DNA of 64,000 nt. Origin: Penicillium oxalicum (lineage: Eukaryota; Ascomycota; Eurotiomycetes; Eurotiales; Aspergillaceae). Location: contig NC_064655.1 in the NCBI RefSeq assembly GCF_001723175.1, forward strand, positions 1,922,001 to 1,986,000. The letters are read 5' to 3'. Of the stretch, positions 1-13,549 are shown in pieces; the first letter of the stretch is position 1, and each line of letters begins with the position of its first letter. The translations under genes were made by a program, and so were the position numbers. The notes below the pieces were generated by a model, which was not told the origin of the DNA, made no database searches, and worked only from the letters and a program-made list of their open reading frames with translations.

Positions 1-156
1 ACCATTCACTGGCGAAACGATATCAGCCAGTTTACATAGTTGCGGTCCTCTACTGTTGCTACATTCCAAGTCTCCCCACCCTCAAGTCCGGATAGAAGTG
101 GAACTGGTGGTTCTCAATCCAGCGCGATTCAAGCTCGCACACTTCCAGTGCTGAAA

Positions 157-2035
157 ATGGCACCCCGCAGCATCTCCAAACATCGCTTGCACACCGATCA
201 GCATCATGCTCCCGTCACATCCGTCCTGGCAGACGGAGATGTCCCGTATGCGGACCATGAGATGGATGAGGATGAGCGGGTGATTGTGGCGCTGGGTTAC
301 AAGCAAGAGTTTAAGCGTGAATTCTCTCTGTGGACTACATTTTGTGTCAGCTTCGCCGTGCTCGGCCTGCTCCCGTCCTTTGCGAGTACGCTCTACTATG
401 GTATGTTGTTGTGTCTGGAAGGCATGCATTGCATTGCAACGAACCTACATGCATAGGCCATAAACTTACTTGATGGAAATTTCCACACGAAAAAACAGGT
501 ATGGGCTACGCCGGTACCGCGGGTATGGTCTGGGGATGGATCATTGCCATGATTTTCATCCAATGTATTGCAATGTCCATGGCTGAGCTGTGTTCCGCCA
601 TGCCAACGAGGTACGTCCTGAGCTCCCGCTTTCCCTCTCAGCTCTCGGACATCTTCATTGATGAGAATCTTTACTGACGGTGATTCCGATTCTGCGTATC
701 AGTGGAGGTCTCTACTACGCTGCGGCAGTCCTCGCACCCCCCGGATACGGTCCTCTTGCCGCTTGGATAACTGGGTGGTCCAACTGGATCGGACAGATCA
801 CCGCAGCACCGTCGGTGGACTATGCCTTGTCTGCGATGATCCTGGCGGCCGTGTCCATCACAAATCCGGACTATGTGCCGACCAACTGGCACACCTTCTT
901 GCTGACCACGCTGATGATGATTATGCATGCCGCGATCAGCAGTATGCCTACCAAGCGAGTTGCGCAATTCAACTCGTACGGGTCGACGTTTAACATCATT
1001 GCCTTGATCGTCACGCTGATTGTCATCCCCGCCGTCGCCAAGAATGAACCCCGATTCAACTCCTCCAAGGACGTCTGGGGCACCATCTCCAATCAAACCG
1101 ACTTCCCTGATGGGGTTGCAGTGCTCATGACCTTTGTCGGGGTCATCTGGACCATGTCCGGCTACGACTCCCCCTTCCACCTCAGTGAGGAGTGTTCCAA
1201 TGCCAACATTGCATCACCGCGCGCCATCGTCTTAACCTCCGGCGTCGGCGGCCTGATGGGCTGGTTCCTCCAGCTGGTGGTCGCCTACACGGTTGTGGAC
1301 ATTGACGCCGTCATCGGCTCGGAACTCGGCCAGCCCTGGGCGTCCTATCTGCTGCAGGTGCTTCCGCAGAGAGCCGCCCTGGGCATTCTCGGATTGACCA
1401 TTATCTGCGGATTCTCCATGGGTCAGGGCTGTATGGTCGCCGCGTCGCGGGTGACCTACGCCTATGCCCGAGATGACTGCTTCCCGCTGTCTCGGATCTG
1501 GAAGAAAGTCAACGTTCACACGCAGACTCCCGTCAATGCGGTGATTCTCAACGCTATCCTGGGGATCCTGATGTGTCTGTTGATTTTGGCCGGAAGTGTA
1601 GCTATCGGGGCGTTGTTCTCCATCGGCGCGATTGCGCAGTTTGTGGCTTTTGCCATTCCCATCTTCATCCGGGTCTTCTTTGTGGGCCATCGCTTCCGCA
1701 AGGGACCATGGCATCTGGGACCGTTTGGTCCGTATGTGGGTGCCGTGGGTGTCACCTTTGTGGCGCTGATGGTGCCAATCTTGTGTTTGCCTAGTGTGAT
1801 CAAGGGCAATTTGACACCGGACGTCATGAATTGGACGTGTCTGGTGTACGGGGCACCGATGCTGGCGGTGTGGGTGTGGTGGTGGGTGGACGCGCGGAAG
1901 TGGTTCAAAGGTCCCAAGGTCAATGTTGAGCATTCGATTCATCCGTTTGTCAGTGAGGGTATAGAGCCGGAGGATCTGGCTCCAGCGGTCGAGGTGGCGT
2001 CTCCTCCGGCCAAGCTTGCCGATGATAAGCTGTAA
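157..2035 (+). CDS. Amino-acid/GABA/choline-type permease (APC superfamily)
   Basis: Plasma-membrane transporter of the fungal amino-acid/choline (Uga4/GABA permease-like) family; the substrate cannot be fixed from sequence. Three exons join in frame: 157-400, 499-610 and 703-2035, giving 562 residues. Donors are GTATGT and GTACGT, acceptors CAG. Family signatures are GLLPSFASTLYYGMGYAG in the first membrane span, SMAELCSAMPTSGGLYYAAA across the second splice, and a later SRVTYAYARDDCFP segment. About 12 hydrophobic spans alternate with short loops, after an acidic soluble N-terminus (HEMDEDERVIVALGYKQEF), and the tail is hydrophilic. The ATG at 157 is the first in this frame; reading further upstream needs a TTG at 40. 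The promoter lies mostly outside the window. Confident of family, unsure of substrate. Confidence 0.9.
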
Positions 2036-2529
2036 AGATGTTTGTACGATTGTTGATAGTGTGTATATCGTTCGATTGATCTTGATTCCTCCGTTACTTA
2101 CTGCAGACTCTTTACTCCGCGTAGTTGCTCGTCCTCCTAGTCCGTGTCTAGGTAACCGTTATTCTGTCTGACTATTTGTCCTAGTCCAATCCTTACCCCA
2201 CGAGCTCTACCACCTGGCGTGAGTGATGCTCCCCTAGCTGAACTGTCTTTTTTTCATGGAGCGACAAGACGGCCTTCTCTTGTCCGGCGAGATCTGTTAC
2301 GGCTTGAAGTCCAGCGGAACCCTTGAGGTACATACGGATGTTACCAAGTACCACTATTACATGAGCCGTTACGCTGTGCCTCGTCTACACCGTTCATATT
2401 GGGTTTCGGGCCCTATCCAGCGACAAACGAGTGCGAGACTATTGATTGTCCACCGCAGACGGAAGGACAAGATCATCATCATGATGAAACGCTCTAGCAC
2501 GAGTTGACACGCACACTCACATCAACGAG

Positions 2530-2544
2530 CCCCCCCCCCCCCCC
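2530..2544. repeat. Poly-C run (15 C)
   Basis: An uninterrupted run of 15 C in the gene-empty stretch downstream of the permease. Its complement is a G15 run. No function is evident. Confidence 0.95.
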
Positions 2545-4761
2545 TTGAAACTCCATTTGTGCCTTCCACTACTCCAGAGCTGTTTCGATTGATGAGTCGT
2601 CCTAGCCCTCATCTTGAATCACCCCTTCCAAAAACGAGGCCTATCAAACATGACACTATCACCATCATGTTCTCAGTCATGCACATTTTCCAATGAGTTC
2701 CCCCCTCTCCTTCTCAAGCAAATCAAAGACACACATCCGGCGGCGGCAAATTGTGATCCACTCGAGTGGCTCTGTGCACCTCGTCCCCTCCCCAATTGGC
2801 GGTGCCGTGGACAGTGGGACACTCGACAAGGATGTGATGGAGACAGTTTGATGGGACGCAAAGATATGCTTAATCCAACTTCCGTCGCAGAGAGGGGAGG
2901 CAGAAAACAGAAGGATTCCCGAGTCACAGGCTATCGGACTACGACTTTAACGAGGAAGAGACAAAGAGAGGGGGAGGTGGGATAGGGGGAGGGGAGTAGG
3001 TTTGAAAGACTATGTGAGAGCCAGTATTGTTTTTTGTCCTTTTCCCTTGGGTGACTTCTATTCTCGTGTCATTCAGTGTGCCTGTGCCCGTGCCCCCTGG
3101 CTGCTCCTTCCCCCTTTTCCTCCTGATTGCGGTTCATCCCAGGAGAGGCGGTTTTGGAGGTGATGAGGATCAGGTACACGGAGAGGGAAAAAAAGGGGGG
3201 GCCCACTCGCCGGCTGTTTTGGGACGGTTCACCCGCGTCAGAGAAAGGGATGTAGAATTGTCCCCTGGGGAATTGATTACTGGTGAAACTCATATCTGAC
3301 GAGATTGGGTTGGACTTTTATTTTTAGCAAAGGGTTCGAGTACTCTCTCTGATGCCTTTCAAGGAAAAGGTTGCACTGTGCCTAGTAGGGAAATGGAAAT
3401 TCGATATGGATTCGTCAGTCCGGACAACTCCCTATCTTTTATTCCCTCCAGTAGATGATCTATCTCCAACCCCCCATGTCAAATGGATTCTTCGCCTTTC
3501 CTAGCCTTGTGAACACGTCCTTCTCCCTTATGTTTGTACGTATTCAACGATGCCGATACGAAGCCGTCAATCCCATCGTTGATCCAGGTCGGACACTCGT
3601 ACACGTAATCTTAAAATCTCGCCAGCGCAATGTTAACGGATCAGCAGGAATGCTCCTTGGTCCTTTGTTGAGCAACGAGGTTCTTTCTCCCACCGCGTCG
3701 ACGGATGGAGGGAGGCAAGTTACAGCTCCCAAATAGCGCATTCGGATGGATAGGAAACAAACTCTACCGAACCAAATCACTTGGACCACCATTACGCGTC
3801 TCAGCTGGACCAGCTCGGAGTGACTGTCGTTGTCGAGTAGGGATCGACTGCCAGATACTCCCCAGGATGTACTACATCTCGTGCCTGCATCCTACCCTAC
3901 GGTATTTAACTTCCTACAGTAGCACTCAAGAGAGGCTAGCAGAACTACGAGCCCGATGCGAGAACTGCGGCCGAGTACGTATCCCGAAGCTGCGAATCAC
4001 ATGTCAGCTGAGCTTGGTTGATTCATCAGCATCACAATGATCTTCAATTTGTACAGTATGGGCCTAGTGTGCAGAAAAACCAGTCGGTCCAAAAATGGAG
4101 GAGGATCTTAGCGCATGAGGCGAGATGTGTAGACGGAAGACATAAATTGCTCTCATCATTTTTTGTATTGTTATTCGAGTACGGGATGCATTCTATTTGG
4201 TCTAGTCTACCTTCAATCCACTGAAGAGGTTTTGTGGTGAATGTGAAAATGAATGTCGCCTCTCGACCGCGACCGACTAGTAGGTAAGGATTGTAGCTGT
4301 CAACACGCCAACGAGGTGCTCGTACGCACCCCCCCCCCGACATTTCTCATTTCTTCCACCAGTCGGGTTGAAGTATAGATCGGAATCTCATTGCCATGAC
4401 AGGTGTCGCGATGAAGGTCTTTTTAGACGCCTGCCTACTCGTAAGCGGGTGGAAAGCGTCCTTGTGAATGCGTCGAAGCGGGACAACGTCTGCTGACCTC
4501 GTCTGCTTTGAGAAGTAGACTCCGCTGACTACTGTCTCCTGTCTACATCATTAGTGATTATCATGATTCAGTCAAGAGTTCTCTTTGCTGCGTTTCTACA
4601 ACACAAGGAGCATATCGAAGATCATTGTTATAATGACTGGGGTAATAACTGTCCCCATCTGATGATACCCCCATCCTACCCATGTATCGGTAGACTCGAA
4701 AGAGAACAACGAACATCACCAATCATGCCATAGTGATTGTTGAACCTGTGAGCCCAAAACT

Positions 4762-4788
<27 letters not shown>
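4762..4788. repeat. (AG)n microsatellite, 27 nt
   Basis: A perfect AG dinucleotide repeat of 13.5 units in non-coding DNA. Likely length-polymorphic between strains. Confidence 0.95.
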
Positions 4789-4795
<7 letters not shown>

Positions 4796-5683
4796 CATCT
4801 GAAGAACATGTGTGTATTCTGTATATTTCAATACAGCGGCTTTAGGGCGTCTGTGACTCTCTGTATCCGCCGATCCGGTTACGCCACAGAACTTTTGCAA
4901 AACCGTGTCACAGTCCACGAATTACCGCCATCGCCGAAAATGGAAAACATTGGGTAAGAATTCTCCTGCAAACAGCCCGCTGTCCACGGTCGGCGCTCCT
5001 CACGAACCATAGCTTCCGCTATTGAAAAGGTTTTTTTTTTTTAAATCGAGATGGTCACATGAGCCTTCATTCCAAAATTGGGGAACAGGCACGGAAATAT
5101 TCCTCGTGTTTCTGGATATTGAATTTGATTATGGGGGTGAGGGAGATTCTGATTTTTTTTTCCTATGGTTTTTTTTTTGAGTCTCTCCTTCTGTGTTTCT
5201 CGTTCAACTCACACGGTCAAAGTCCATCGAGGCGGGTGAATTGGATATTATTGGGTAGTTTCCGTTAATTCATTGTAGAACCAGGGACCATTATGTTCGA
5301 GTCGGGACGCGGATGCGTAGGACTCGGCGAGTGAAGTGCACTGCACCACTCAGTACGCTGGATCATTTTTTCTCTACGTCAAGGCAATCTCATCATGCGT
5401 CATGACTAATGTATGAATCTGCATCGAACAACCAATCTCGAGCCATTGATCGTACATCGCAGGATGAACTCGAGACGCAAAATCTTGCTTGAGGAGAGAG
5501 GGGGAAGGGGGGCAATGACTTGATGTTCGGAAGCAAAAATTATAATTTGCCTCAGGGCCAGATCCGACTCCATGGTTCAAGTGGTTTACACTTGCAGACG
5601 GTGGCACCGCGCCCTCCAAAAAATGCAGCATCAATCGCGAGAAATCTCTTTCAAAGTTTAGATTTAGAATTATTACTGTGAGT

Positions 5684-5712
5684 AAAAAAAAAAAAGGAGG
5701 GGGGGGGGGGGG
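5684..5712. repeat. A12 run followed by G-rich run (14 G)
   Basis: Twelve A, then GGA, then 14 consecutive G, forming a 29-base purine-only tract on the plus strand. A TTTC/TTGC tetranucleotide tract lies about 100 bases downstream, near 5.80-5.83 kb. Confidence 0.9.
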
Positions 5713-8700
5713 AGCGTCCCTATAGGACCTCTTCCATGTAACACATATTGATGCACCGTGGGAATCAAGCGTTGGCCCAGTTTTCCAGGGACGGTCTTTT
5801 TTTCTTTCTTTCTTGCTTGCTTGCTTACCATTCCATTTCATGCAGTCCCGATGGATGAGGCCTCGACGCGATTATCAAGTTGCCAATATCGGAGTCACGA
5901 TGCCGGCTGACTCGGTCCGCCGAGCGCCGTATATCCGTTGCGGAAGACAATGGACGGGGAAGCAACTCGTCAAAATTGACGGACACGACGAATGAGGATT
6001 TGTCAAGTTAGAAAGTTCATCCATATAGACAAGCTGTGCTGCATGATCCTGTGTCTGAGCTAGATATTACTAGATGTCTTTTCGTTCCGTTTTTGTGATT
6101 CTATCTCTTATTGTTGTTCTGGCCCTCCTCCCCGGACAGGGTATGTTCACTGTGCGCATCTCAGTATTTGTTGCGCTCCACTTTGATACCGCGTACCTGG
6201 AGAAGAGAAGTCTCCGCCGCGCTGTCAGGTCCCGTCGCGTCGGCTCCAGCATGTACAACAGTTGAACAGCATGTAGCAGTACTGGAGGAATGTACCTGGT
6301 GATCCACGAAGGACCACAACCAAACCCTGAGGAAACCAAGATGACCTCAGGGTCCATGTCGGAACAAACAGAGCTGGAGATCACCCCCCCCCCTCTTTGC
6401 CCCCTCTTCCTTGACAAGTCAAGTGTGCAATGTATATGCACCTGTGAAGAAGACAGCAAAGTAATTCGGTATATCAATCACATCTCCAACCACCAGCCCA
6501 ACCACTGTATTCAATATTGATACAAATTGTAAATTATACAGTATGCCTGTATGCCTGTATGTAACCTGACTTTTTGCTTTCCTCTTTCGAGGACCTTGAA
6601 CGCACCAAGGGAAAAAAAGAAAAAGAAAAGAAAACCACGAAGCCCGCTAGCCGAATTCGGCTCGGTCGGTCGACCACCAGACCAAGAGCGAACTAGACTG
6701 AGTTTGACTCGCGAGTCCAACACTTACCGCGTCAGGCGGATGAGGTGAGTGGCGTTTCTGATCCTCTTGTCCGCTGGTGTCAAACTACGCGATGATTGGT
6801 CGACTGGGGATCCTGAAACTCGGCGATCCGGACTTGGCTTCCATCTGCGTAAAATGTATTCCGGTCTGTGCCGGGTTCCTCGGGGAAAAAAAAAAACAGA
6901 GAAAGCGACGAGAAACGCGGTTCAAGGTTGGAAGAGACAAGACAGGTAGACGCTCTTTGTACGATTTGTACAAATGTAGTATCGATGGAGGCTGGCTTGG
7001 TCCAGTATCATGTACCATGCATTGATGCGGTCTATACTCTACGTAGAAAGGGAGGGAAGGACAGGGACGGTGTATGGGAGAGATTTATTCGGACTCTGCA
7101 TTGGGGATTACCCGGACTGGACCTCTCTAGTTGCTGAGAGCCCAACTTTGCTCTGGTATTGGTTGGCCGTCGAGAGACGATGCAATGATATCGCGTTGTC
7201 TTGCCTATGAGGGCGAGATGCATCATTTGGTCCGAAGCTATGTATTTTCGCTTTCTCCTTCCTTCTCCTTACAAGTATGTTCACGCGACAATCGATAATA
7301 CATGTCATATACGTTCTGTATAAGGATAGTATGCAGCAAAGGCCAGGACAGCACTCCAAGGCCGATCATTGAGGCGTGTCGCTCTTGTCCTCGTGGGGAT
7401 TTTTCTATTTTCGCTCGAATTCTTAGATTAATATCAATATATCGATATCAATAATAACCCGCCACTTTACAAACGTTGAATGCCGGCGGTGTACATACCA
7501 CTACCGGTAACCGGTGACCGGGAGCGTGTGTCAACGATTCATCAATCGTCGGCTTGTGCGAGCCTTTCTCTCCAAAAACTTATCGTCCGTTTCATAGGGA
7601 CTACTGTAGGAAAAAAAAAAGGGAAGTACATACACATTAGTCCAGGTCTTGACACAGGGTTTTCAGGGGACAAATATAAAACAAAAAGAAAAGAAGAAGA
7701 GAATACTCTTCGGCTATCTGTTGGTGGCACACATTTTGATGGATAGGCAGAGCGATGCGTGCTGGGTTCCAACTCCAACTCCCACTACACCTCGTGACAG
7801 TGTCACTTCTGCCATTTACGGACAAGGCTGGACTTCAACCTGACAAAGGGAAAGAGGGGCCATGATCGACGCTGCGATCTGGCATTTTTCCCGACATGAT
7901 AAGTGGAAATGGCAGCCTGGCAGGGGCCGCTGTACAAGGGGCGAACTGGTTGCTCGCTAGTCTCTTTTGGCGGTGATAGTTTAAAAAAGCGTTACTTTCC
8001 TTAGCGCGATCCCATTGCTCATGGGCGGAGAGAGGGGGGACGAAGAGGGGCTGATGGTCCGGTAAGCTACTGGAGACGGTCAAGGCGACGGGGCAGGCAA
8101 TCCTTTGAACAGCCTCTACTTATTTTTCTTTTTCTCTCTATGGATATCACTTTGCCAGATGCTTGGAAACCTAAGCTTTTGTATGAGGTCGGGTCAGGAT
8201 GAGCCGGACCCGACATCGTGTCCATCACGCAATATCAGCTTCGACTACTTTGCGTTGTAGTCGGACATGTTCACCAGTACCAAGGGTCCAAGTGCCAAGC
8301 AGTTTGCCCTTTCATTCATTGATCGGATTAGAATTAAAAGGGCGCACCTTGCAAGCCGAGTATCGGGAAATATGCCGACTTGAAAGCCGACGACGGCAAA
8401 CACCGCCCCGAATCAAGATATCAGTAATCGTCCCGTCGAAAAATGAAACCAAGTCCAGAACATTTCCGTAGCCACAGCATGTCTCTCAACGAATGAACAG
8501 TATCAGGGTATGTTGCCTGCGCACGGTAAAACTCCGGTGAACAAAGGGGACCCTTGTCCATAGATTGCTTGCGCGGTGAACAAAGTGACACACGCCCTCG
8601 CCTTCCTAATTCTGGGCACGCTTGAATATGATCATGACAGTCAAAGGAACAAAAAAGATTTGGCTCACCGTAGTTTGCCAGAAGAAGCCACTTGCTCGTT

Positions 8701-10100
8701 GGACCGAATCAACGCCGAATTTCTTTGCCATGCACAAAAATTCTTTTTTTTTTCAATGCTCAACTTAGTCTCAATTTTTACTTTTCCGTCCTCTCTCTTT
8801 TTTTTTTTTTTCCTTGTGGCTGTTTTTCCCCCTTCAAGAGTGGATCTTGTTCGTTGAATTGCCCGGCACCTTTGCCGACCACTAGCCTTACAGCGCATCC
8901 ATACTTGTGGTGGTCTCCCGTATTCCCGAGCGCGCAGAATACAAGTATTTTTTAAAACGACGGAACCCCGTGACAACAAAGCTGTAAAGCACCACCACAC
9001 TGTGTCTTTGCGGTATGGCGTCTGTGAAATTTCTCGTTGATCGGGAAAGAGAATGGGGGAGTTTTTCTGGGGATTGAAGAATACTAGGCTGACTAACTTT
9101 CTCTCGGGAGAGGGAGAGGAATATGTATGCAGGTCGGCTTCAACACGCTTTTTTGATTTCATACTTAGGACTCGATCAATATCTATGTGCTGTACCGCCA
9201 GCATGCATGGTGATATTCCAGCCACACTCTGAATTGTCAACACCGGAAATGTCATGTTGGCCGGTGCCTCTCCTGGAAACGTTACATGGATGAGCGAACG
9301 AAGAAGGTTAAGCGAGGGAGATCTTCCTGAGGGGTTTGACCCTAAACCACTTTCGTGCCCCCAGGGCCAAAAAACACTCGAGATGGCCGTTGAATGTTAC
9401 AGTATTTCCCTCGAGTGTGATTGAGTTTGTATCCTCTACTTTCTCCTGGAGACTACCGGACTGCTAGGTTGTAGAATTAAGAGCTCCTTGGTCGTGCAGT
9501 GGTCAATTTCTTAACAGAATTTCAAACAAAAGGGTGCTTCAACTGACAACTTTCAAGATGGCCACGGTCGCGATGATGCCATGATTCCGACCCCCAACCC
9601 TCGAGGTGGTACCTCGCTGACGCGAGAGCCCGCGGTTGTCATCGGTGCCGCGTCCACAACACGAAAGTTTCCGCCAGGAAATTTGGGAAATTTTTCTTTT
9701 TTGCAAAAGTTTCGCGGTTGGAGGGACGCGCGCGCTGGTGGTCAGACTCCGGTCCGTTGAATTTGCTGCAGAACCCTGGTCGAAGCCTCTTGCGCGGTCC
9801 ACAATCGAAGCGGGAGAAGCTCTTGCGAATGTCTCTGGTGGAGAAGTAAGAGGGGGGGGGGCCTTCAGCAGTCATCACGAGTCAACGGATACACTTGATT
9901 GTGGTATTGTCGCGAGCGTATATCTATAACTTCCAAATGAACGAAATTATGCAGTCGTCTTCCCCAAGTCAAAAAAAGAGAAGCATGTCAAGATTTCTCC
10001 TTGCGTGTCGGTCGCCTCGCTTACACGTCCCAGACAGTTCATACCTAATTGCCGTGGTTGCGCAATCACATTACCGACCGAAGTTCTCCCGGACTCGGGG
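5713..10100. other. Gene-empty stretch, middle part
   Basis: No gene recognised on either strand. The longest open frame is 196 codons (8665-9255, minus) with lysine/arginine-rich, non-family-like composition, partly the complement of poly-T tracts. Visible structure: an AT-rich island at about 7425-7455 containing ATATCGATAT, an 8-bp-arm inverted repeat at 8188-8214 (arms GTCGGGTC/GACCCGAC, 11-nt loop), and several A/T homopolymers. Such short inverted repeats are expected by chance in this much DNA. Confidence 0.55.
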
Positions 10101-13100
10101 GTTAGACACCCCTTGTCCGACAAAGTAGTGTTTTGATTGACTTAACCCCTGGTCCCTCGTTCCCTCGCGCTCAATCTATTCTTTTTGTGAGCTTTGGGGG
10201 GGGATTGAGTCTACAGTGTGATATGACAAAGCCAAGGGAATCGCGCAACCTCAAGCCTCTGCTAGGAACAGGAATGGTCAGTTCGCACTTATCATCAGCG
10301 TACAGGACATACGTAGGACAGGGTCTCTAGACTCTGTCAACCCTTCGCGTTGCATCTGCACGCATCCCATCTGCAAGAAAAGACAAAATCCAGGAGCGAA
10401 TGCAAAGCGGCGACTGTTGGCACGGCACCCAATCGGGGAGATATCTTGTATCGTGGCTGGACATTGGGACGTTGCATTCCTCATCCTTCATCCCTCGGGA
10501 TGGCTAGAGCGACATGGATTGGCGGGAATGAGGTCGGTTCCCGTGTCCTTTTGGTGCAGGCCATGGCATGAGAGAATAGATGAGCTGTCTAGCGGCTAGC
10601 CGGACGCGCTAGCATGCTCTCGGGCGAGAGGTCCGGTTCGAGGGAGAAAGTGTGCGCCTGAATGCAACCATCTGCTGATCTGCCGATTGACCGGGCTCAA
10701 GCAGGTGCTATTGCTGCTGCCGCTGCCCCTGCTGCTGTACAGGGGCGGGTTTTCGTACCTTTGTAAGGGGAGACGGTACTTTTGAAGAAGGTGGAGGCCA
10801 GCAAGGTTGTAAGCGGCTGCGGCGCATCCGCGAAAGGATGCCTGTCAAACACCGTTAGATGAGCCGATGGACTTTCTCCCTTGAAAGGGAAAATGGTTCA
10901 CGGTATGGGTATTAGGGTTGATGTTGAGCCCTTGAATTCCCCAGATCTCCGGAAATATGCACATCCATCCAATGGGTTGGTGCTGCTGGACGTGATAGGC
11001 TCTCTTTGTTGAGATCTGGTAGATACCTTATCGTGTTATGTGAGGCGGCACGGAGTAAGCTCGATTGACATGCGTTGGGTCTACACGTAAATAATAGTGG
11101 TAGTTGAACGCTGGAATCTTATCAGCACACAAGGATCACCCGCCATTGCCCGGTCAACACTTAGTGAATGGCTCTGCTAGGCAGGTGATTCCCTTTGTTT
11201 GGCACAAATGGAGTGCAGGGTATATGAGATTCTCTCAAATATTGCTGATCAGACCAGATGACGCGCCTTTTGAAGAATTGATGATCCCTGAGCAATCCAC
11301 AATTCGTGTTGCTCACGTATAGAGGCTCAGTACTTCAGGTATACGTATGCGGGTAGAATGAACCAATGATTATTATATAGCTTGTGATTACCAGGATAAT
11401 GCAAGCCTAGGAAGAGAGAGTTAGGTACGTACTTGCTCCCCTGTACCTAAAAACATCTACAGCACATGGACCAAAGGTCTCCGGCAAGCTAATCGCGAGA
11501 GGCTGGCGACTTGTCTCGGATAACAGGTATTTAGTCTTGGTGCAGCCTGTAGACCGCTCGAGCCCTCTATCTTGGTGCTGAAAGGAGCCCGACAAACTCC
11601 AGCTTGTGCAGTTGGGTGTCATCTGCGAGCTTCTACACAAAAAAAAAACTTTGATCACTTCTTACTGAATATTGAATGATCTGCTCACGTTGCGGGGCTG
11701 TCAAGCCACTGCGGAGCCGAGTCCCTGCAAACGTCGAAGCGGACCTCGAGACAGAGTCCAGGGATGACTGCCAAACCCACTCTCACCTGGAAAGACCGAC
11801 GGGCTCCAGTGCGGGAGGGGAGGGGGTGGGAGGACAGGCAGGAAGAGAGTTAATCAGATAACGATCAGAACTTGATGCGGTTGATGGAAGGTGGACCTTC
11901 GGCAACGATCAGAAATATGGGGTCTCTTGAAACGTGACACCTTTTGGAATAGTCCGGCCGATATCCAGATAAAGCGCAGGTTGGTCATGGGATGCATTTT
12001 CTGTGTTTTGTTCAATCCAAATAAAAAATGTTAACAGGTTGCCCGGTGTCTCACATCAAACAAATCCTTCAGAGTGTGTGTTGATTTCGCCAAAAATTGG
12101 GCCACTGGCCTTATTCAAGCAGGCATACCTGCCTACCTACTGCCTCGAGCATATATTTAACCGCGCGTGAAATGTACTTTTACCATCTCCTGACTTCCAA
12201 GACATCCTAACCTGTCCGGTACATGCGAGCCCTTGATCGGAAATGATTTAATCATACTGAGTCGTAAAAACACATTTCCTCTAATTGATGTATGATTGGT
12301 CTTGAGTTACAACCCTTGGTGAGGTCTATAGTCGAACATGAAGACGCCTGGAACTTCAGTCAGCCCTGAATTCAACATTTGTGCTTAGATCCAAATAGGA
12401 TGAACTCTGGTCAACCGAGGGGCTGAAGACCAAAAGAAATGTCCGGCAGTAGTCAAGTGGATGTTCTCTAATATTCTCTCATCTGAGTCAGGCATTGCCA
12501 ATGGGTGCCACGTCTTGCTTACCAACCCCAGCTTCTGCATCAATCGAAATGGCCCGATCGGCTGCCCAAGTTTCAGCCGTCCAAAATTAAACTGGAATGG
12601 CCTCAAATACTGCCAAGAATAGTCATTGAGGATCGACAGCCTGGTCATCTCTCTTGGCCGCCGGCTAACCACCCTGGGAGATCAGAGGGCGCAGGTGAGC
12701 TCACAGATTAATCAAGTCGGAAGCAAAAGATAGCCGACCGCCGTGTACACAAACATCATCACTGATGGCAAGCCTGGCCCTCAGCGGAAGGCATTACGGA
12801 AATTTCCCGATTGACTGATTCAAACATGCACCTTTCAGACCATCAGTCAGCCAGCCAGGAGCAAGCTGGCGAGTGATAGTGGCCGTGAGAAGCCGGAGAC
12901 ATCCTGGGATGGCGGCCATTCGAGATTACTGTTCCCGGCCATTCCAGGTGTATCCGAGGCTGTCTTCGGAAGACCCTGAGAAGGCAGGTATATCGTCATC
13001 GCTGTCCACCACACCCCCGGGACTTGTCAGCCAATCTTATCCACAACCGTCCGGTACCGCTGTATCCTCGAGTCACTGAATGTTTGTGATCGCTGGTTTC

Positions 13101-13549
13101 ACGATATAGCGCGTGTCTTGCGCCGTGAAGAGCACCCTCCAGCCTTTTCAAATATCAGTGTAATTTCATGACAGCCTTTTTTAATTCTCTTTTCCCGTGC
13201 AGACCGCCGTCTTCGTGGCTTCTGCGGTCGATTCTCAGAATGGAAAGATATCTACTCCAATCAGAATGGGAACATCCCATGGTCGGGTAGACTCCTGTTC
13301 CAAGCTTGGAAAGTCCCATTATTTGGGTGACGGGATTTTTGGTAGGCTGCCTCGGGTCAACGTACGTAAGCCGTGGAAACGGCCATCGGTATCGTGTATT
13401 CGGACTGGGCTGTATTATACGGAAGCAGTTAGGCTCTTGTTTTTGCAATTTTCCTTTCCATTTGTCGCCCCTATTCCAGAGGCGCTTGATCGCCTCTTGC
13501 CTCCTCGAGCGAAATCGCTATTACAAACCACTTGTTACGTTTGTCATGT
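10101..13549. other. Gene-empty stretch, right part, upstream of zinc-finger gene
   Basis: No protein family recognised. The frame at 12385-12672 (minus, 95 codons) and the frame at 13197-13613 (plus) have no domain-like pattern. From about 13.4 kb the plus strand becomes pyrimidine-rich and passes into the ATG-free stretch of the next gene, so distal promoter elements or non-coding transcripts of that gene are the simplest reading. This is inference. Confidence 0.5.

Larger units (their letters stand above)
2036..5683. other. Gene-empty stretch, left part
   Basis: No open frame here resembles a known protein, and none joins a neighbour by plausible introns. The first few hundred bases are presumably the permease 3' UTR. 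The rest holds scattered short frames, a C15 run, a GA microsatellite near 4.77 kb and several T runs near 5.03-5.17 kb. No tRNA, transposon end or long repeat was recognised. Confidence 0.6.

Noticed and set aside
40..156. Upstream extension of the permease frame
   Set aside because: It can start only at a TTG; ATG 157 begins a sequence that fits the family N-terminus.
3320..3360. tRNA B-box-like GGTTCGAGT
   Set aside because: No matching A box or acceptor stem nearby.
8188..8214. Inverted repeat GTCGGGTC/GACCCGAC as terminator or operator
   Set aside because: Eight-base arms with an 11-nt loop are expected about a dozen times by chance in 64 kb.
8665..9255. 196-codon minus-strand open frame
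   Set aside because: Lys-rich segments are complements of poly-T tracts; no domain or splice partner.
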